A stretch of 64,000 nucleotides of DNA, from NCBI GenBank assembly GCA_965247065.1, contig CBDFGN010000005.1:124001-188000 (forward strand). The letters run 5' to 3'. Below, one piece after another: positions 43,763-52,819 of this stretch. A program made the translations under genes and the position numbers. This stretch comes from CBDFGN01 sp965247065. Its GTDB lineage: Bacteria > Bacteroidota > Bacteroidia > Cytophagales > Cyclobacteriaceae. Numbering within the stretch: the stretch's first letter is position 1; each line of letters starts with the position of its first letter. The notes under the pieces were generated by a model. That model was given only the letters and a program-made list of their open reading frames with translations. It was not told where the DNA came from and did no database searches.

Positions 43763-45016
43763 ATGGAGCGAATCGAGACCGACGTTTGCATTTTGGGCGC
43801 TGGGCCTGCAGGGGCGACGGCAGCTCTATTCTTAGCCAAAGAAGGGGTAGAGTGCGTAATGGTTGATAAGGCCAGGTTTCCGCGGGATAAAGTTTGCGGG
43901 GACGCATTAAGTGGCAAGGTAGTGGATATCCTTGATCGCATCGATCCTGAACTTGCCCAACGACTGGCGCTGGAAGAGACCGGACTCCAGTCCTGGGGAA
44001 TTACGCTAGTGGCTCCCAATGGCGAGTCGCTGATGTTGCCATTCCCTAAATCTCAGGCGGGTGCTCCCGGGTATACTGCCCCTCGTAGTGATTTTGATTA
44101 CATCCTGGTCAAGAAAGCGGCTAGGAATCCATCGATACGATTCCTTGAGGGAATTGAGATGGATCCCAGGGGTTCAAATGGGAGCGGAATCGAATTGGTT
44201 GACAAACGAGGGTCAGTGCACATCAAGGCCATGCTGACGATTGTTGCAAACGGAGCACATTCTTCGTTCAGCCGCCGCTGGGCACAGATTCCGAAAGAGA
44301 TGCGACATTACGGCGCGGGGGTGACGGCCTATTACGAAAACGTTGGTGGATTTGATTCCCGAGGTTATGTTGAGCTTCATTTTTTGGAGCCCTTATTGCC
44401 CGGTTATTTCTGGGTCTTTCCCCTTCCTGGGGGCCGAGCCAATGCTGGCATTTATGTCCGTAGCGACGTGGTTTCACGAAAGAAAATGAATCTGAAAGAG
44501 CGCTTATTGAGTTGCATAGAGGATCACCCCCACTTGAAGCACAGGTTCACCCACTCGCGGCGGGTCAGTAGAATTCGAGGATTCGGTTTGCCTCTTGGAT
44601 CGAAAACCAGGAGATTAAGTGGCGACCATTACCTGCTAGCAGGAGATGCAGGCCATTTGATCGATCCTTTCACCGGGGAGGGTATCGGCAATGCGATGGT
44701 CAGCGGGATGTTGGCTGCCCGCCAAGCTATAAAATGTTTGGAGCTCAAGGATTTTTCAGCACAGTTTCTAAGTAGCTATGACCGGGAGATCTATGAGCAC
44801 ATGGGCCAGGAATTTCGAATCAGCAATTGGGTACAAAGACTCTCTTCCTATCCCTATTTGTGGAACGTGGTGGTGCGCATAGCCAACAGTGATCCGAGGA
44901 TCCAAGGTCTTTTGTCCGGAATGTTAGGAGATACCAAGTTGAGAAATAAATTGGTGGATCCTCTTGCCTATTTGAAACTGGCATCGAAAAAGTGGCGAAT
45001 ATTGGTGGCTAATTAG
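43763..45016 (+). CDS. FAD-dependent oxidoreductase, geranylgeranyl reductase family
   Basis: A 417-residue flavoprotein. The N-terminus holds the FAD dinucleotide motif CILGAGPAGATAA; the middle shows PRDKVCGDALS, typical of the geranylgeranyl-reductase family, and a later AGDAGHLIDPFTGEGIG closes the FAD site. The family reduces isoprenoid or quinone-like chains or halogenates substrates; the target here is unknown. No signal peptide. Plus-strand neighbour of the TonB receptor (83 nt gap). A perfect 8-bp stem-loop follows the stop. Confidence 0.85.
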   Translation: MERIETDVCILGAGPAGATAALFLAKEGVECVMVDKARFPRDKVCGDALSGKVVDILDRIDPELAQRLALEETGLQSWGITLVAPNGESLMLPFPKSQAGAPGYTAPRSDFDYILVKKAARNPSIRFLEGIEMDPRGSNGSGIELVDKRGSVHIKAMLTIVANGAHSSFSRRWAQIPKEMRHYGAGVTAYYENVGGFDSRGYVELHFLEPLLPGYFWVFPLPGGRANAGIYVRSDVVSRKKMNLKERLLSCIEDHPHLKHRFTHSRRVSRIRGFGLPLGSKTRRLSGDHYLLAGDAGHLIDPFTGEGIGNAMVSGMLAARQAIKCLELKDFSAQFLSSYDREIYEHMGQEFRISNWVQRLSSYPYLWNVVVRIANSDPRIQGLLSGMLGDTKLRNKLVDPLAYLKLASKKWRILVAN

Positions 45017-45022
45017 AACCCC

Positions 45023-45049
45023 TACCAAGCTGGTTCAGGTCGCTTGGTA
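45023..45049 (+). terminator. Stem-loop after FAD oxidoreductase
   Basis: TACCAAGC, eleven-nt loop, GCTTGGTA, a perfect 8-bp stem beginning 7 nt after the stop codon. The T-tract expected of an intrinsic terminator is absent, so this could be Rho-dependent, an mRNA-stabilising hairpin, or chance. Confidence 0.4.
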
Positions 45050-45164
45050 AACCGCTTTGGATTGAACTTGCTCAGAAGCACTACGATACACGGCAGTTAG
45101 GATGGAAGTTGCTTATTGCTGCTCTGCTTACCTCCGGGTCATACTGCCAGACTGTTTTTTCGCC

Positions 45165-45485
45165 TCATTGATAATCCTCCCGGGGTGGGCTAAATACGTC
45201 CTGAACTTCGACCTCGGTAAGCGCTTGGCCACTGTGGGGGGCGTTTGATGGGATGACCAGGACGGAACCCGATTCCAGGAGATGCGTCTCGCCTTCCACG
45301 GTAAGCTCCAACTTACCTTTTCGCATAATGACCACCTGTTCGTGGTGGTGAGAGTGCTCCGGGATCAGGGCACCATCTTCAATGGTAAGAAAACTCAGGC
45401 TTATTTTATCAGTGTGCACCAAACGGGAGTGCAGACCCGGAAAAATCTCTTTGGAATCGATCTGGCTAATATCGTATCGGGACAT
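45165..45485 (-). CDS. Cupin-fold small protein
   Basis: A 106-residue single-domain cupin_2 protein. The metal-binding motif HSHHHEQVVIMRKGKLEL (H-x-H-x-H-E) and the second motif (PSNAPHSG) give the usual His/His/Glu/His ligand set. Small stand-alone cupins act as dioxygenases, isomerases or ligand-binding proteins; no further assignment is possible. Cytoplasmic. It is convergent with the FAD oxidoreductase and lies downstream of the metallophosphoesterase, on the same strand. Confidence 0.8.
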   Translation of the reverse strand: MSRYDISQIDSKEIFPGLHSRLVHTDKISLSFLTIEDGALIPEHSHHHEQVVIMRKGKLELTVEGETHLLESGSVLVIPSNAPHSGQALTEVEVQDVFSPPREDYQ

Positions 45486-45606
45486 GTCAGTGTGTTAAGG
45501 TGATTATCCATCCTAATTTAGCGATTTCTTGTTAATGCGGCTTGATTCTCCGATTAGGTAATTCCATCAGCAAGGCCCTTCGGCTAGGCTTCCGAAATCG
45601 ACAAGA

Positions 45607-47605
45607 CTAGTCAAAATCCATTTCATCGACCTTTTCAAGGGTGTCAGGGTTATACACCTCCATTTTGAGTGACTTTCCATTCACGTGGAAAAACACGAGA
45701 GCATTTTGGGTTGAGAACCTTTGCACGGAATCGGTCCACGGCATTATTTCCTGGGCGTAATAAGGTGCTCCCGCCGCCCCATTGTTCACTTGCCAAACGC
45801 TGCGGGTCAGGCTGATTTTGGGAGGCGAGTATCGTTTGGGATAGATGGTCGTTTTGGAGTTGATCAAAGTCCTTGCGTAGTTATGTTCATCCCCGGTTAG
45901 AAGGGCCTTGACCTTGGTGCCTTTATTTACAATAATATCCAGTAGCTGATCCCTACGTTCAATTATGCCCTTACTAACGGGCTTCCCGGCCACGTATGGT
46001 CGCTTGTCGTTATTGCCCTCGTACCACATAACGTCTTTAACGTGACCCCCATTTGGAAAGAACGGGGTTATGGACGGTAACAAAAATATGGTCGATTTTG
46101 GGGTCTGATTCATACATTTCCATGGTCGATCGAAACCACTCCAGCTGTTGATCCATTATATAACCATGAATATTTCCGCTGGTAACTGATACCAAATGGT
46201 GGGAGGGGGCGAACCAATAGTTGGAGTTCAGCACAACCATAGCCACATTGTCATAGGAATAGTGGAATACATTTTCCTTGTATGAAGGGAAATCTGTATG
46301 CCCGGGATTGGGATCATAGCTGGCTTCATCTTCGCTGTCCGGACCGTTTAATGGATTAACGAACTCTTGTCCGTAAATCGCCTCGGCCGAAAAGTCCTTA
46401 AAGGGAAAATTGTCGATTTCTATTTTCTGCTTATCTAACTCATCATAGAACTGCATCAATAGTGCCTCATGATTGCCCATGGCGGTAACCACCGGCATGT
46501 AATGTGCATAAGGTGAGATTGCCAGTTTCCAGTTGATGTATTCTAGCCTGATTGACTCTGGATCCAGACTGTAACCTGTGATCATGTCTCCAGTCATTTG
46601 CATAAATCTGGCTTTGTTTTGCATGTTTAAGGCCATGATCCTCTTCATGATATAGACATTAGCGCCTCCGAGGTTTCGTTCGCCCCCGCCATTTCCAGAA
46701 CGCGAATCACTGGCATAGGAAAACGTGAAGGGAGTTCTGGTGCCAGGTGCAGGTGCCGTGCGGAAAGAGTACTTTTCGGAAAAAGTGGAATATTGCAGCT
46801 CGTAGGTATATTCGGTATCGGGCTCTAGATCTGGGATCAACACTTCGTGAGACAACTGTCCCTTGCTTTTGAATCTCTTTTTCCCCACCCGTATAGCGGT
46901 CTGAGTCTTACTTGTCGTTTTGTAATATATGGTTACTGAGTTGTGGGTAAGATTTGCCAATAAAGGACCTTCCACTACTGAAGGCGCCACTACGAATGGT
47001 TTAGGCGCTATGGGCTTCTCGCTGTAACCCGAAATTATGGTTTTAGGGCTGGTCACGTAGGCCTCAGCGTTAAAATTTATTTTGCCATCATATAAGATGC
47101 TTTGACGGTTATCCACCACACGATAGCCAAGAATCCCATTAAATGTTTTTTCCCAGCCAATCATATCATAGGGACCGTCCATATCCGCGATCTTAACCTG
47201 GGCCACCCCTCTGGAAATGGGTGAAGCACCCCCAAAGAATACCGTTTGAGGGTATTTCGAATCATCTGTTGGAATAAATCCGTAATATAAAATGCCATTA
47301 AGAGCACCGGAACGAAATTCAAATCGCAGGCCCGAGGGCGTTCCACTTATCTGCTGAAAGTTGCTGATTCGATAGCCTGCTGGTGCAACTGAGGCATAGA
47401 TCTTTCTTCCGTTCAAATCCAGATAAATCCCCTTGGAATCCTTATTTATATTGGAATATACCGCCGGAATATTTATTTTCTGACCCAATGCTGCCTCAAC
47501 GTTTAGAAGAAATATTAGGGTAATTAATGGAAGAACCTTAAGCCAGGTCGATCGCAATTCAAGAATAGGGTACTCTTGGGATTGGGTTGCATGAAATCTG
47601 CTCAA
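45607..47605 (-). pseudogene. Exported metallophosphoesterase, frameshifted
   Basis: A calcineurin-like (purple acid phosphatase-type) enzyme with a signal peptide (~20-42), a fibronectin III-like domain (~205-290) and a phosphatase domain. Motifs in order: DSRSGNGGG, GDMITG, GNHEALL, then VTVH. There the frame breaks at about 46068: one extra base in GGGGTTATGG (plus strand) turns H-T-P-F-F-P into H-N-P-V-L and a stop at 46037. The remaining ~140 residues continue in a second frame (45607-46113) with FPNGGHVKDVMWYEGN and the final metal-binding motif TGDEHNYAR. Everything else is intact, so this is either a recent frameshift or a sequence error. Confidence 0.85.
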
Positions 47606-47749
47606 TGACTTATGGGTTTGAGTTCGTGCGAACTAGTTTGTTGTGATGAAATATAGCGCTTCATCATCAAAAATCCCCAACAAAACAGGCCACGAGTATC
47701 TTTTTTCACTAAAAAATACCGTATTATAGAATAAAAAGCATTCATTCTG

Positions 47750-48256
47750 ATGAACGACCAGAGCATTAAGATCTTAGAGGACCAGATCGCCAAACTGAAT
47801 ACCAAGGATTTTGACCTGGAGGCCTGGAAAAGTTCTTCTATAACGCTGCTAGCCCGTATTTTTGGAAAGGAAGATTACCGTCTCCAGCAAATTCAGGATT
47901 TGAAAATTGACTACAGCAGTTGGGCCTTGAGAGATGCTTCATCATCCTATAATCCGGTAAGATCTTGTAAGAAAATAGGAAAGGAAATCCTCGAGACGTC
48001 TATTAGCGAGTTGAAAACTTTTGGCGTCGAGCGGATAAAAGCCCTGGCAGAATCTCCACCAATTGTAACAGCTTTGGAGGATGAATTAACGGGTACCCAG
48101 TTGAAAGAATTGAAAGCATTTCTGCAATCATCCCAAAACATCGATCAAAAACGAAAGGGAATTCTGAAGTTACTTAGCTCATTGAGTAAAGGGAAAACCG
48201 TTGAAATTTTAGCCGACATTTTACTATCGAAGACCAAGTCAAAGGATCTAAAGTAG
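47750..48256 (+). CDS. Hypothetical helical protein
   Basis: A 168-residue soluble protein with no recognisable domain. It is predicted helical and highly charged (26 Lys in 168 residues), with a central D-Y-S-S-W-A-L-R-D stretch that is probably a conserved motif and an N-terminal D-F-D-L-E-A-W-K. No signal peptide or membrane segment. It is divergent from the metallophosphoesterase and precedes a 39-codon small ORF. I could not assign a function. Confidence 0.65.
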   Translation: MNDQSIKILEDQIAKLNTKDFDLEAWKSSSITLLARIFGKEDYRLQQIQDLKIDYSSWALRDASSSYNPVRSCKKIGKEILETSISELKTFGVERIKALAESPPIVTALEDELTGTQLKELKAFLQSSQNIDQKRKGILKLLSSLSKGKTVEILADILLSKTKSKDLK

Positions 48257-48316
48257 GTTTTGATCTTTTTTTATGTAATATTACTTCTGTCAATAATTGT
48301 CAATTTATTTCGAACT

Positions 48317-48436
48317 ATGTTCACCTCCGGCGTCGCGACTTTCATAATCATTGCTGGCTCCTTGATCGCACTCGGCGCAGCACTAAGCTTCATAAACGTC
48401 CGTAATACCAAGGAGCCAAAAGAAAGGGGCGAATAA
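48317..48436 (+). CDS. Possible 39-aa single-TM small protein
   Basis: Begins with ATG and reads MFTSGVATFIIIAGSLIALG, then a charged end N-V-R-N-T-K-E-P-K-E-R-G-E. A single membrane helix (~7-27) with a charged C-terminus is typical of bacterial small membrane proteins. A 10-bp-spaced direct repeat (TGTCAAT at 48288-48294 and 48298-48304) lies just upstream. The next gene (DUF3179) starts 60 nt later. Real status unproven. Confidence 0.45.
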   Translation: MFTSGVATFIIIAGSLIALGAALSFINVRNTKEPKERGE

Positions 48437-48496
48437 CTTCTTACGGAACTATCTCCTCGCTAGAAAAGTTCTTCTAAAGAATCAAACACATCTGAA

Positions 48497-49442
48497 TTGA
48501 AAACCTTATGGTTGTTGGGGCTGTGGGCGGCGTCGATTCCTATTACTGCCCAAAGCCAATCAGTGAATGGCTTCAATCTGGACGGTGCCTTGATTCCTAC
48601 TCGGGAAATTAGGCATGGGGTCCCCCTCGCGATGGAATCCCTTCAATCGACTCCCCGGAATTTGTATCGGCTGAAAAGGCGGATTATCCCGGAGACCAGG
48701 AGCGCGTGCTTGGCGTCTGGTACAATGGAATTGCCAAGGGGTACCTGATCGGAATACTGAACTATCACGAAATAGTGAATGATGGTTTTGGAAATGAAAA
48801 AGTAGTAATAACCTACTGCCCGCTATGTGGAAGTGGATTAGCGTTCAAGGCTCTTGTGGAGGGCCTAAACCGGACCTTTGGAGTCTCCGGATTGCTCACA
48901 ACAGCGACGTTCTTCTTTATGACCGCCAATCGGAATCCCTTTGGTCCCAGATGATGACCCAGGCAGTCTCCGGGCCAATGAAAGGAGTTGATTTGGAGTT
49001 GATCCAGACCGCGAATACGACCTGGAGCGAATGGAAAAATCGGTATCCAGAAACACTTGTTATGACCACCAAAACCGGCTACAGCAGGAACTATGATAGA
49101 ACCCCTTACGACGGATATGATGAAAGTGAAGCTCTTTATTTTCCGGTGGACAAAGGTAAAGCCAATCGGGGTCGTTCCTATCACCCGAAAGAGAAAGTGC
49201 TCGCGATAAGCATTGATGGAAACTTCAAGGCCTATCCGTATTCAGAACTACAAAAACAGGGCGCCGAGTTTCAAGATGTATTCATGGATCGGAAATTAAC
49301 TATATTGTATAATTCGCCGGACCAGGTAGCACGCGCTTTGTTCGCGGACGGATCAGAGGTGGTCAGTTACGTTTCATTTTGGTTTGCCTGGGCAGCGTTC
49401 AACGAAAAGGCAGCAGTGTTTGATGCAAGCAAGAACAAATGA
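48497..49442 (+). pseudogene. DUF3179 exported protein, two frameshifts
   Basis: A DUF3179-family protein (exported; TTG start; signal peptide KTLWLLGLWAASIPITAQS). It runs GFNLDGALIPTREI in frame 1; then C6 appears reduced to C5 at 48622-48626, so G-V-P-P-R-D-G-I-P continues in frame 2 (RDGIPSIDSPEFVSAEKA, CPLCGSGLAFKA with the paired cysteines); then a base is lost near 48897 (CTC-T-AC) and the rest (NSDVLLYDRQSESLWSQMM ... KAYPYSELQKQG) is in frame 3 to 49442. Function of the family unknown. It is coupled by ATGA to the next gene. May be a pseudogene or carry two sequence errors. Confidence 0.8.
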
Positions 49443-49744
49443 AATTCCTTGATTCCCTCAAAAATCGATGGGGAATTCGAAATACTTTTCAGATCCTGGT
49501 TATTTTAGTGGTATTTTCCTGTACCGGGGTTTCCCTTCTTTTTATCAAAGCACCGTTCTGCCAATTGATTGGGATTGACGAGCAAACACCCATATGGCTG
49601 AGAATCACGGTATTCTCCTTGGCGCTGTTACCCATATATAACCTCCTGCTCCTGGGATGGGGGTTCCTTTTTGGTCAGTTCCGTTTCTTCTGGGAATTCG
49701 AAAAGAGAATGTTCAGCGGGATATGGCGGATATTGAGTCGCTAG
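49439..49744 (+). CDS. DUF6787-like small membrane protein
   Basis: A 101-residue protein with two membrane helices (~17-36, ~52-80) and a basic C-terminus with GQFRFFWEFEKRMF. This matches the GQFKFF-type ending of Bacteroidota DUF6787 proteins. Its ATG overlaps the TGA of the upstream DUF3179 gene (ATGA), so the two are coupled. Converges on atpC with one base between the stop codons. Function unknown. Confidence 0.7.
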   Translation: MKFLDSLKNRWGIRNTFQILVILVVFSCTGVSLLFIKAPFCQLIGIDEQTPIWLRITVFSLALLPIYNLLLLGWGFLFGQFRFFWEFEKRMFSGIWRILSR

Positions 49745-49745
49745 T

Positions 49746-49997
49746 CTATTCGTCTTCGACAATGCCTTCGGCCAGGACCGTGATATTGTTATTTAGGACC
49801 TCCACCACTCCACCATCAACTATTAATTCATCAATCCCCTGCTTTGAGAGGTACACGATCTTTCCTTTGACCAGCGAACTTATTAAGGCGGCATGATTAT
49901 TAAGCACTTGAAACTCTCCTTTGATTCCCGGAAACTTGGCGGACTCGACTTCGCCCTCAAAAACGGTTTGATCTGGGGTGAGTATTTCGAGATACAT
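49746..49997 (-). CDS. atpC: F1 ATP synthase epsilon subunit
   Basis: An 83-residue epsilon subunit. The N-terminal beta-sandwich (LEILTPDQTVFEGEVESAKFPG, then FQVLNNHAALISSL) is complete; the C-terminal helical hairpin that inhibits ATPase activity in longer homologues is absent, which is usual for Bacteroidota. It follows atpD with a 3 nt gap. This two-gene unit is separated from the remaining ATP synthase genes, the common arrangement in the phylum. Confidence 0.93.
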   Translation of the reverse strand: MYLEILTPDQTVFEGEVESAKFPGIKGEFQVLNNHAALISSLVKGKIVYLSKQGIDELIVDGGVVEVLNNNITVLAEGIVEDE

Positions 49998-50000
49998 AAA

Positions 50001-51503
50001 CTATTCGGCCTCGGCAATGAGTTTTTCGCCTTTTTTGGAAGCATCTTCGATGGTTCCGACCAAATTAAAAGCCGTTTCCGGCAGATGATCAAATTCTCCA
50101 TCCATTATCCGATTAAAACCGGAAATGGTGTCCTTAATATCCACAAACACCCCCGGGGTTCCTGTGAATTGCTCCGCAACGTGAAATGGTTGCGAGAGGA
50201 ACCGCTGAACTCTCCGGGCGCGGTGGACCACCAGTTTGTCATCGTCGGACAACTCTTCCAGACCCAAAATTGCAATGATGTCTTGAAGTTCGTTATAGCG
50301 TTGCAACAAGTAGATTACCCGTTGGGCGGTATCATAGTGTTCATCACCCAGGATCTCTGCGGTCTGGATCCGGCTGCTGCTGTCCAGCGGATCCACGGCA
50401 GGATAAATGCCTAATTCGGCAATTTTTCTTGAAAGTACGGTTGTGGCATCCAGGTGACTGAATGTCGTTGCAGGCGCAGGATCGGTCAGGTCATCAGCCG
50501 GCACGTACACAGCCTGTACTGATGTAATGGATCCCCGCTTGGTAGAGGTAATTCGCTCCTGCATGGCACCCATTTCCGAGGCCAGGGTAGGTTGGTATCC
50601 TACAGCTGAGGGCATTCGTCCTAACAGGGCCGAAACCTCAGATCCTGCCTGAGTGAAACGGAATATGTTGTCCATGAAGAAAAGGATATCCCTCCCTTGG
50701 CCCTGGCCGTCTCCATCGCGGAAATACTCGGCTATGGTGAGGCCTGATAGGGCAACACGGGCTCGAGCCCCGGGCGGTTCATTCATCTGACCGAAGACCA
50801 TAGTAACCTGGGATTTCGCCAGCTCTTTGGTATTCACCTTGGAAAGATCCCAGGATCCCTCGTGCATGGACTTTTCAAATTCCTCGCCATATCGGATAAT
50901 GCCTGCTTCAATCATTTCCCGCAAAAGGTCATTGCCCTCACGGGTCCTCTCACCTACTCCAGCGAAAACGGAAAGACCAGAATGAGCCTTGGCGATGTTG
51001 TTTATCAACTCCTGGATGATAACCGTTTTTCCAACACCCGCACCTCCAAAGAGCCCGATTTTTCCACCCTTGGCATAGGGTTCAATAAGGTCAATAACTT
51101 TAATTCCCGTGAACAGAACCTCCGTGCTGGTGGACAGATCCGCGAAATCCGGAGCCGGCCGGTGTATTGGAAGTTTACTGGTTGCTTTGGGTGGCCTAAT
51201 TCCGTCAATGGCATCACCAACTACATTGAAAAGACGTCCCTTGATATCATCTCCAATTGGAACCCGGATTGGCGCACCGGTGTCTATCACATCCATACCC
51301 CGCACCAAACCTTCGGAACTGTCCATGGCGATAGTCCTTACCCTGTCCTCGCCCAGATGCTGCTGGCACTCCAGCACGATCCTATTTCCATCGGCCCGTG
51401 TGACTTCGAGTGCATCTAAAAGGTTGGGGAGCCGTCCATCTTGGGCGAAGCTGACGTCAACAACTGGACCTATCACTTGGATTATTTTACCAATATTTGC
51501 CAT
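50001..51503 (-). CDS. atpD: F1 ATP synthase beta subunit
   Basis: A 500-residue catalytic beta subunit that makes ATP from ADP and Pi driven by proton or sodium flux. Walker A is GGAGVGKTVIIQEL; FAGVGERTREGNDL, ALSGLTIAEYFRDGDGQGQGRD and LFFMDNIFRFTQAGSEVSALLGRMPSAVGYQPTL (nucleotide-binding and catalytic region) are all canonical. The start at 51503 (MANIGKIIQVIGPVVDV) matches the family; an upstream ATG at 51554 adds 17 unrelated residues and lies on the candidate -7 box. Cotranscribed with atpC. Confidence 0.97.
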   Translation of the reverse strand: MANIGKIIQVIGPVVDVSFAQDGRLPNLLDALEVTRADGNRIVLECQQHLGEDRVRTIAMDSSEGLVRGMDVIDTGAPIRVPIGDDIKGRLFNVVGDAIDGIRPPKATSKLPIHRPAPDFADLSTSTEVLFTGIKVIDLIEPYAKGGKIGLFGGAGVGKTVIIQELINNIAKAHSGLSVFAGVGERTREGNDLLREMIEAGIIRYGEEFEKSMHEGSWDLSKVNTKELAKSQVTMVFGQMNEPPGARARVALSGLTIAEYFRDGDGQGQGRDILFFMDNIFRFTQAGSEVSALLGRMPSAVGYQPTLASEMGAMQERITSTKRGSITSVQAVYVPADDLTDPAPATTFSHLDATTVLSRKIAELGIYPAVDPLDSSSRIQTAEILGDEHYDTAQRVIYLLQRYNELQDIIAILGLEELSDDDKLVVHRARRVQRFLSQPFHVAEQFTGTPGVFVDIKDTISGFNRIMDGEFDHLPETAFNLVGTIEDASKKGEKLIAEAE

Positions 51504-51551
51504 GCTTCGATGGATGGATTGCGGAACAATTAGGAGACAATTTTGAGAGGG

Positions 51552-51559
51552 CAAAGGTA
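51552..51559 (-). promoter_or_regulatory. Candidate -7 box for atpD-atpC
   Basis: Minus-strand TACCTTTG exactly fits TAnnTTTG, 48 nt before the atpD start at 51503. No -33 match at normal spacing. Confidence 0.45.
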
Positions 51560-51627
51560 GCTACTTTTGGGTGTTTTACCATCTCCCAGTTCAACATTTC
51601 AGGCTATAGAGTCAGCATGACTGCCAT

Positions 51628-52815
51628 TTAATTCTTCAATATGATCCGGAAGGTTGTGCCCGCGTCTACCTCGGAATGCTTTACAAAGATCTTCCCTTGG
51701 TGGTAGTTTTCGATTATCCGCTTGGCCAGTGTCAGGCCCAGGCCCCAGCCTCTTTTCTTTGAAGTCATTCCCGGTTGAAAAACCTCGGCCAGCTTCGATT
51801 TCGGAATGCCCTTCCCTGTATCTTGGACATCGATCAATACGTCGCCATACTTGCCTCGTTTGATATGCACCCCGATTTTACCGGCTCCACTCATAGCATC
51901 CACGGCATTCTTTACAAGATTTTCAATAACCCAATCAAACAGTGGCTTGTTGATTTGGGCCTTTATGTCTATTGGCAGGGCGTTTATCTCGAACTTTACC
52001 TTTGTGGATACTCTTTTTTGTACATATTGGACCGTGCCCAGGATTGTGTCGTATATATTCTCAAGACGAAGAATTGGCACTGAACCAATATTCGAAAATC
52101 GTGCCGTGATGGTTTCCAGCCGTTTGATGTCCTTATCTAATTCAGAGATTATGTCCTTTTTTTGAAGATCGGGATCGTTACGTATGTATTCGAGCCAGGC
52201 GATAAGGGAAGAGAGTGGAGTTGCCAGTTGATGAGCTGTTTCTTTAGCCAGGCCGACCCAAACCCGGTTTTGCTCTGCAGTTTTGGAGTAGCTAAAGGCT
52301 AGGTAAACCAGGACCCCAAAAACCGCTATGACTGACAGCTGGACGTATGGATAAAACCTTAGTTGACCCAAAAGAAGGGAATTCTTATAATACACGTAGT
52401 TGACGTTATAGATCTTCCCACTTCCGTCTCTTTGCTCGATGATTAGCGGTTCGTGTTCTTCTTTCATCACCTCCAATTCCCTAGCCAGGATTGATTTTCT
52501 TTGTTCCTTGGTGGCCCGCTCGCTTATTCTAATGTTCTTTGATTGAATGGGTTGACCAAGCTCATTGGTTAAAATTACGGGTATCGTCTGGTTGGAGATA
52601 ATGATTTTCTGAAAAATGAAGGTAAGGTTCTGGCTGGTGGTTTCATTAATAGTGTATTCCAGTGTATTGGCATAAAGGTCTATGTATACCTTCTCCCTTT
52701 CACGTAATTGATCGACGATGAAATTGGTGTATAAAATGGATCCGATACTAATCAATGTCGCCACCCCGAGTACCACCCATCGGAGGGTTAGGCGTTTGTG
52801 GTACAGATTTATCAC
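51628..52815 (-). CDS. Membrane sensor histidine kinase
   Basis: A 395-residue histidine kinase with two membrane helices (~13-35 and ~153-175) enclosing a ~115-residue periplasmic sensor. The H-box has H195 in KETAHQLATPLSSL; the N-box is ENLVKNAVDAM; the G boxes are DTGKGIP and RGWGLGLTLAKRII. It lacks a response-regulator partner in the window. It is the third gene of a minus-strand operon after an ABC ATPase and an ABC-2 permease, only 4 nt after the permease stop, so it probably senses or controls that exporter. H195 and ATP-binding residues are intact. Confidence 0.9.
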   Translation of the reverse strand: MINLYHKRLTLRWVVLGVATLISIGSILYTNFIVDQLREREKVYIDLYANTLEYTINETTSQNLTFIFQKIIISNQTIPVILTNELGQPIQSKNIRISERATKEQRKSILARELEVMKEEHEPLIIEQRDGSGKIYNVNYVYYKNSLLLGQLRFYPYVQLSVIAVFGVLVYLAFSYSKTAEQNRVWVGLAKETAHQLATPLSSLIAWLEYIRNDPDLQKKDIISELDKDIKRLETITARFSNIGSVPILRLENIYDTILGTVQYVQKRVSTKVKFEINALPIDIKAQINKPLFDWVIENLVKNAVDAMSGAGKIGVHIKRGKYGDVLIDVQDTGKGIPKSKLAEVFQPGMTSKKRGWGLGLTLAKRIIENYHQGKIFVKHSEVDAGTTFRIILKN

Positions 52816-52819
52816 AGGA

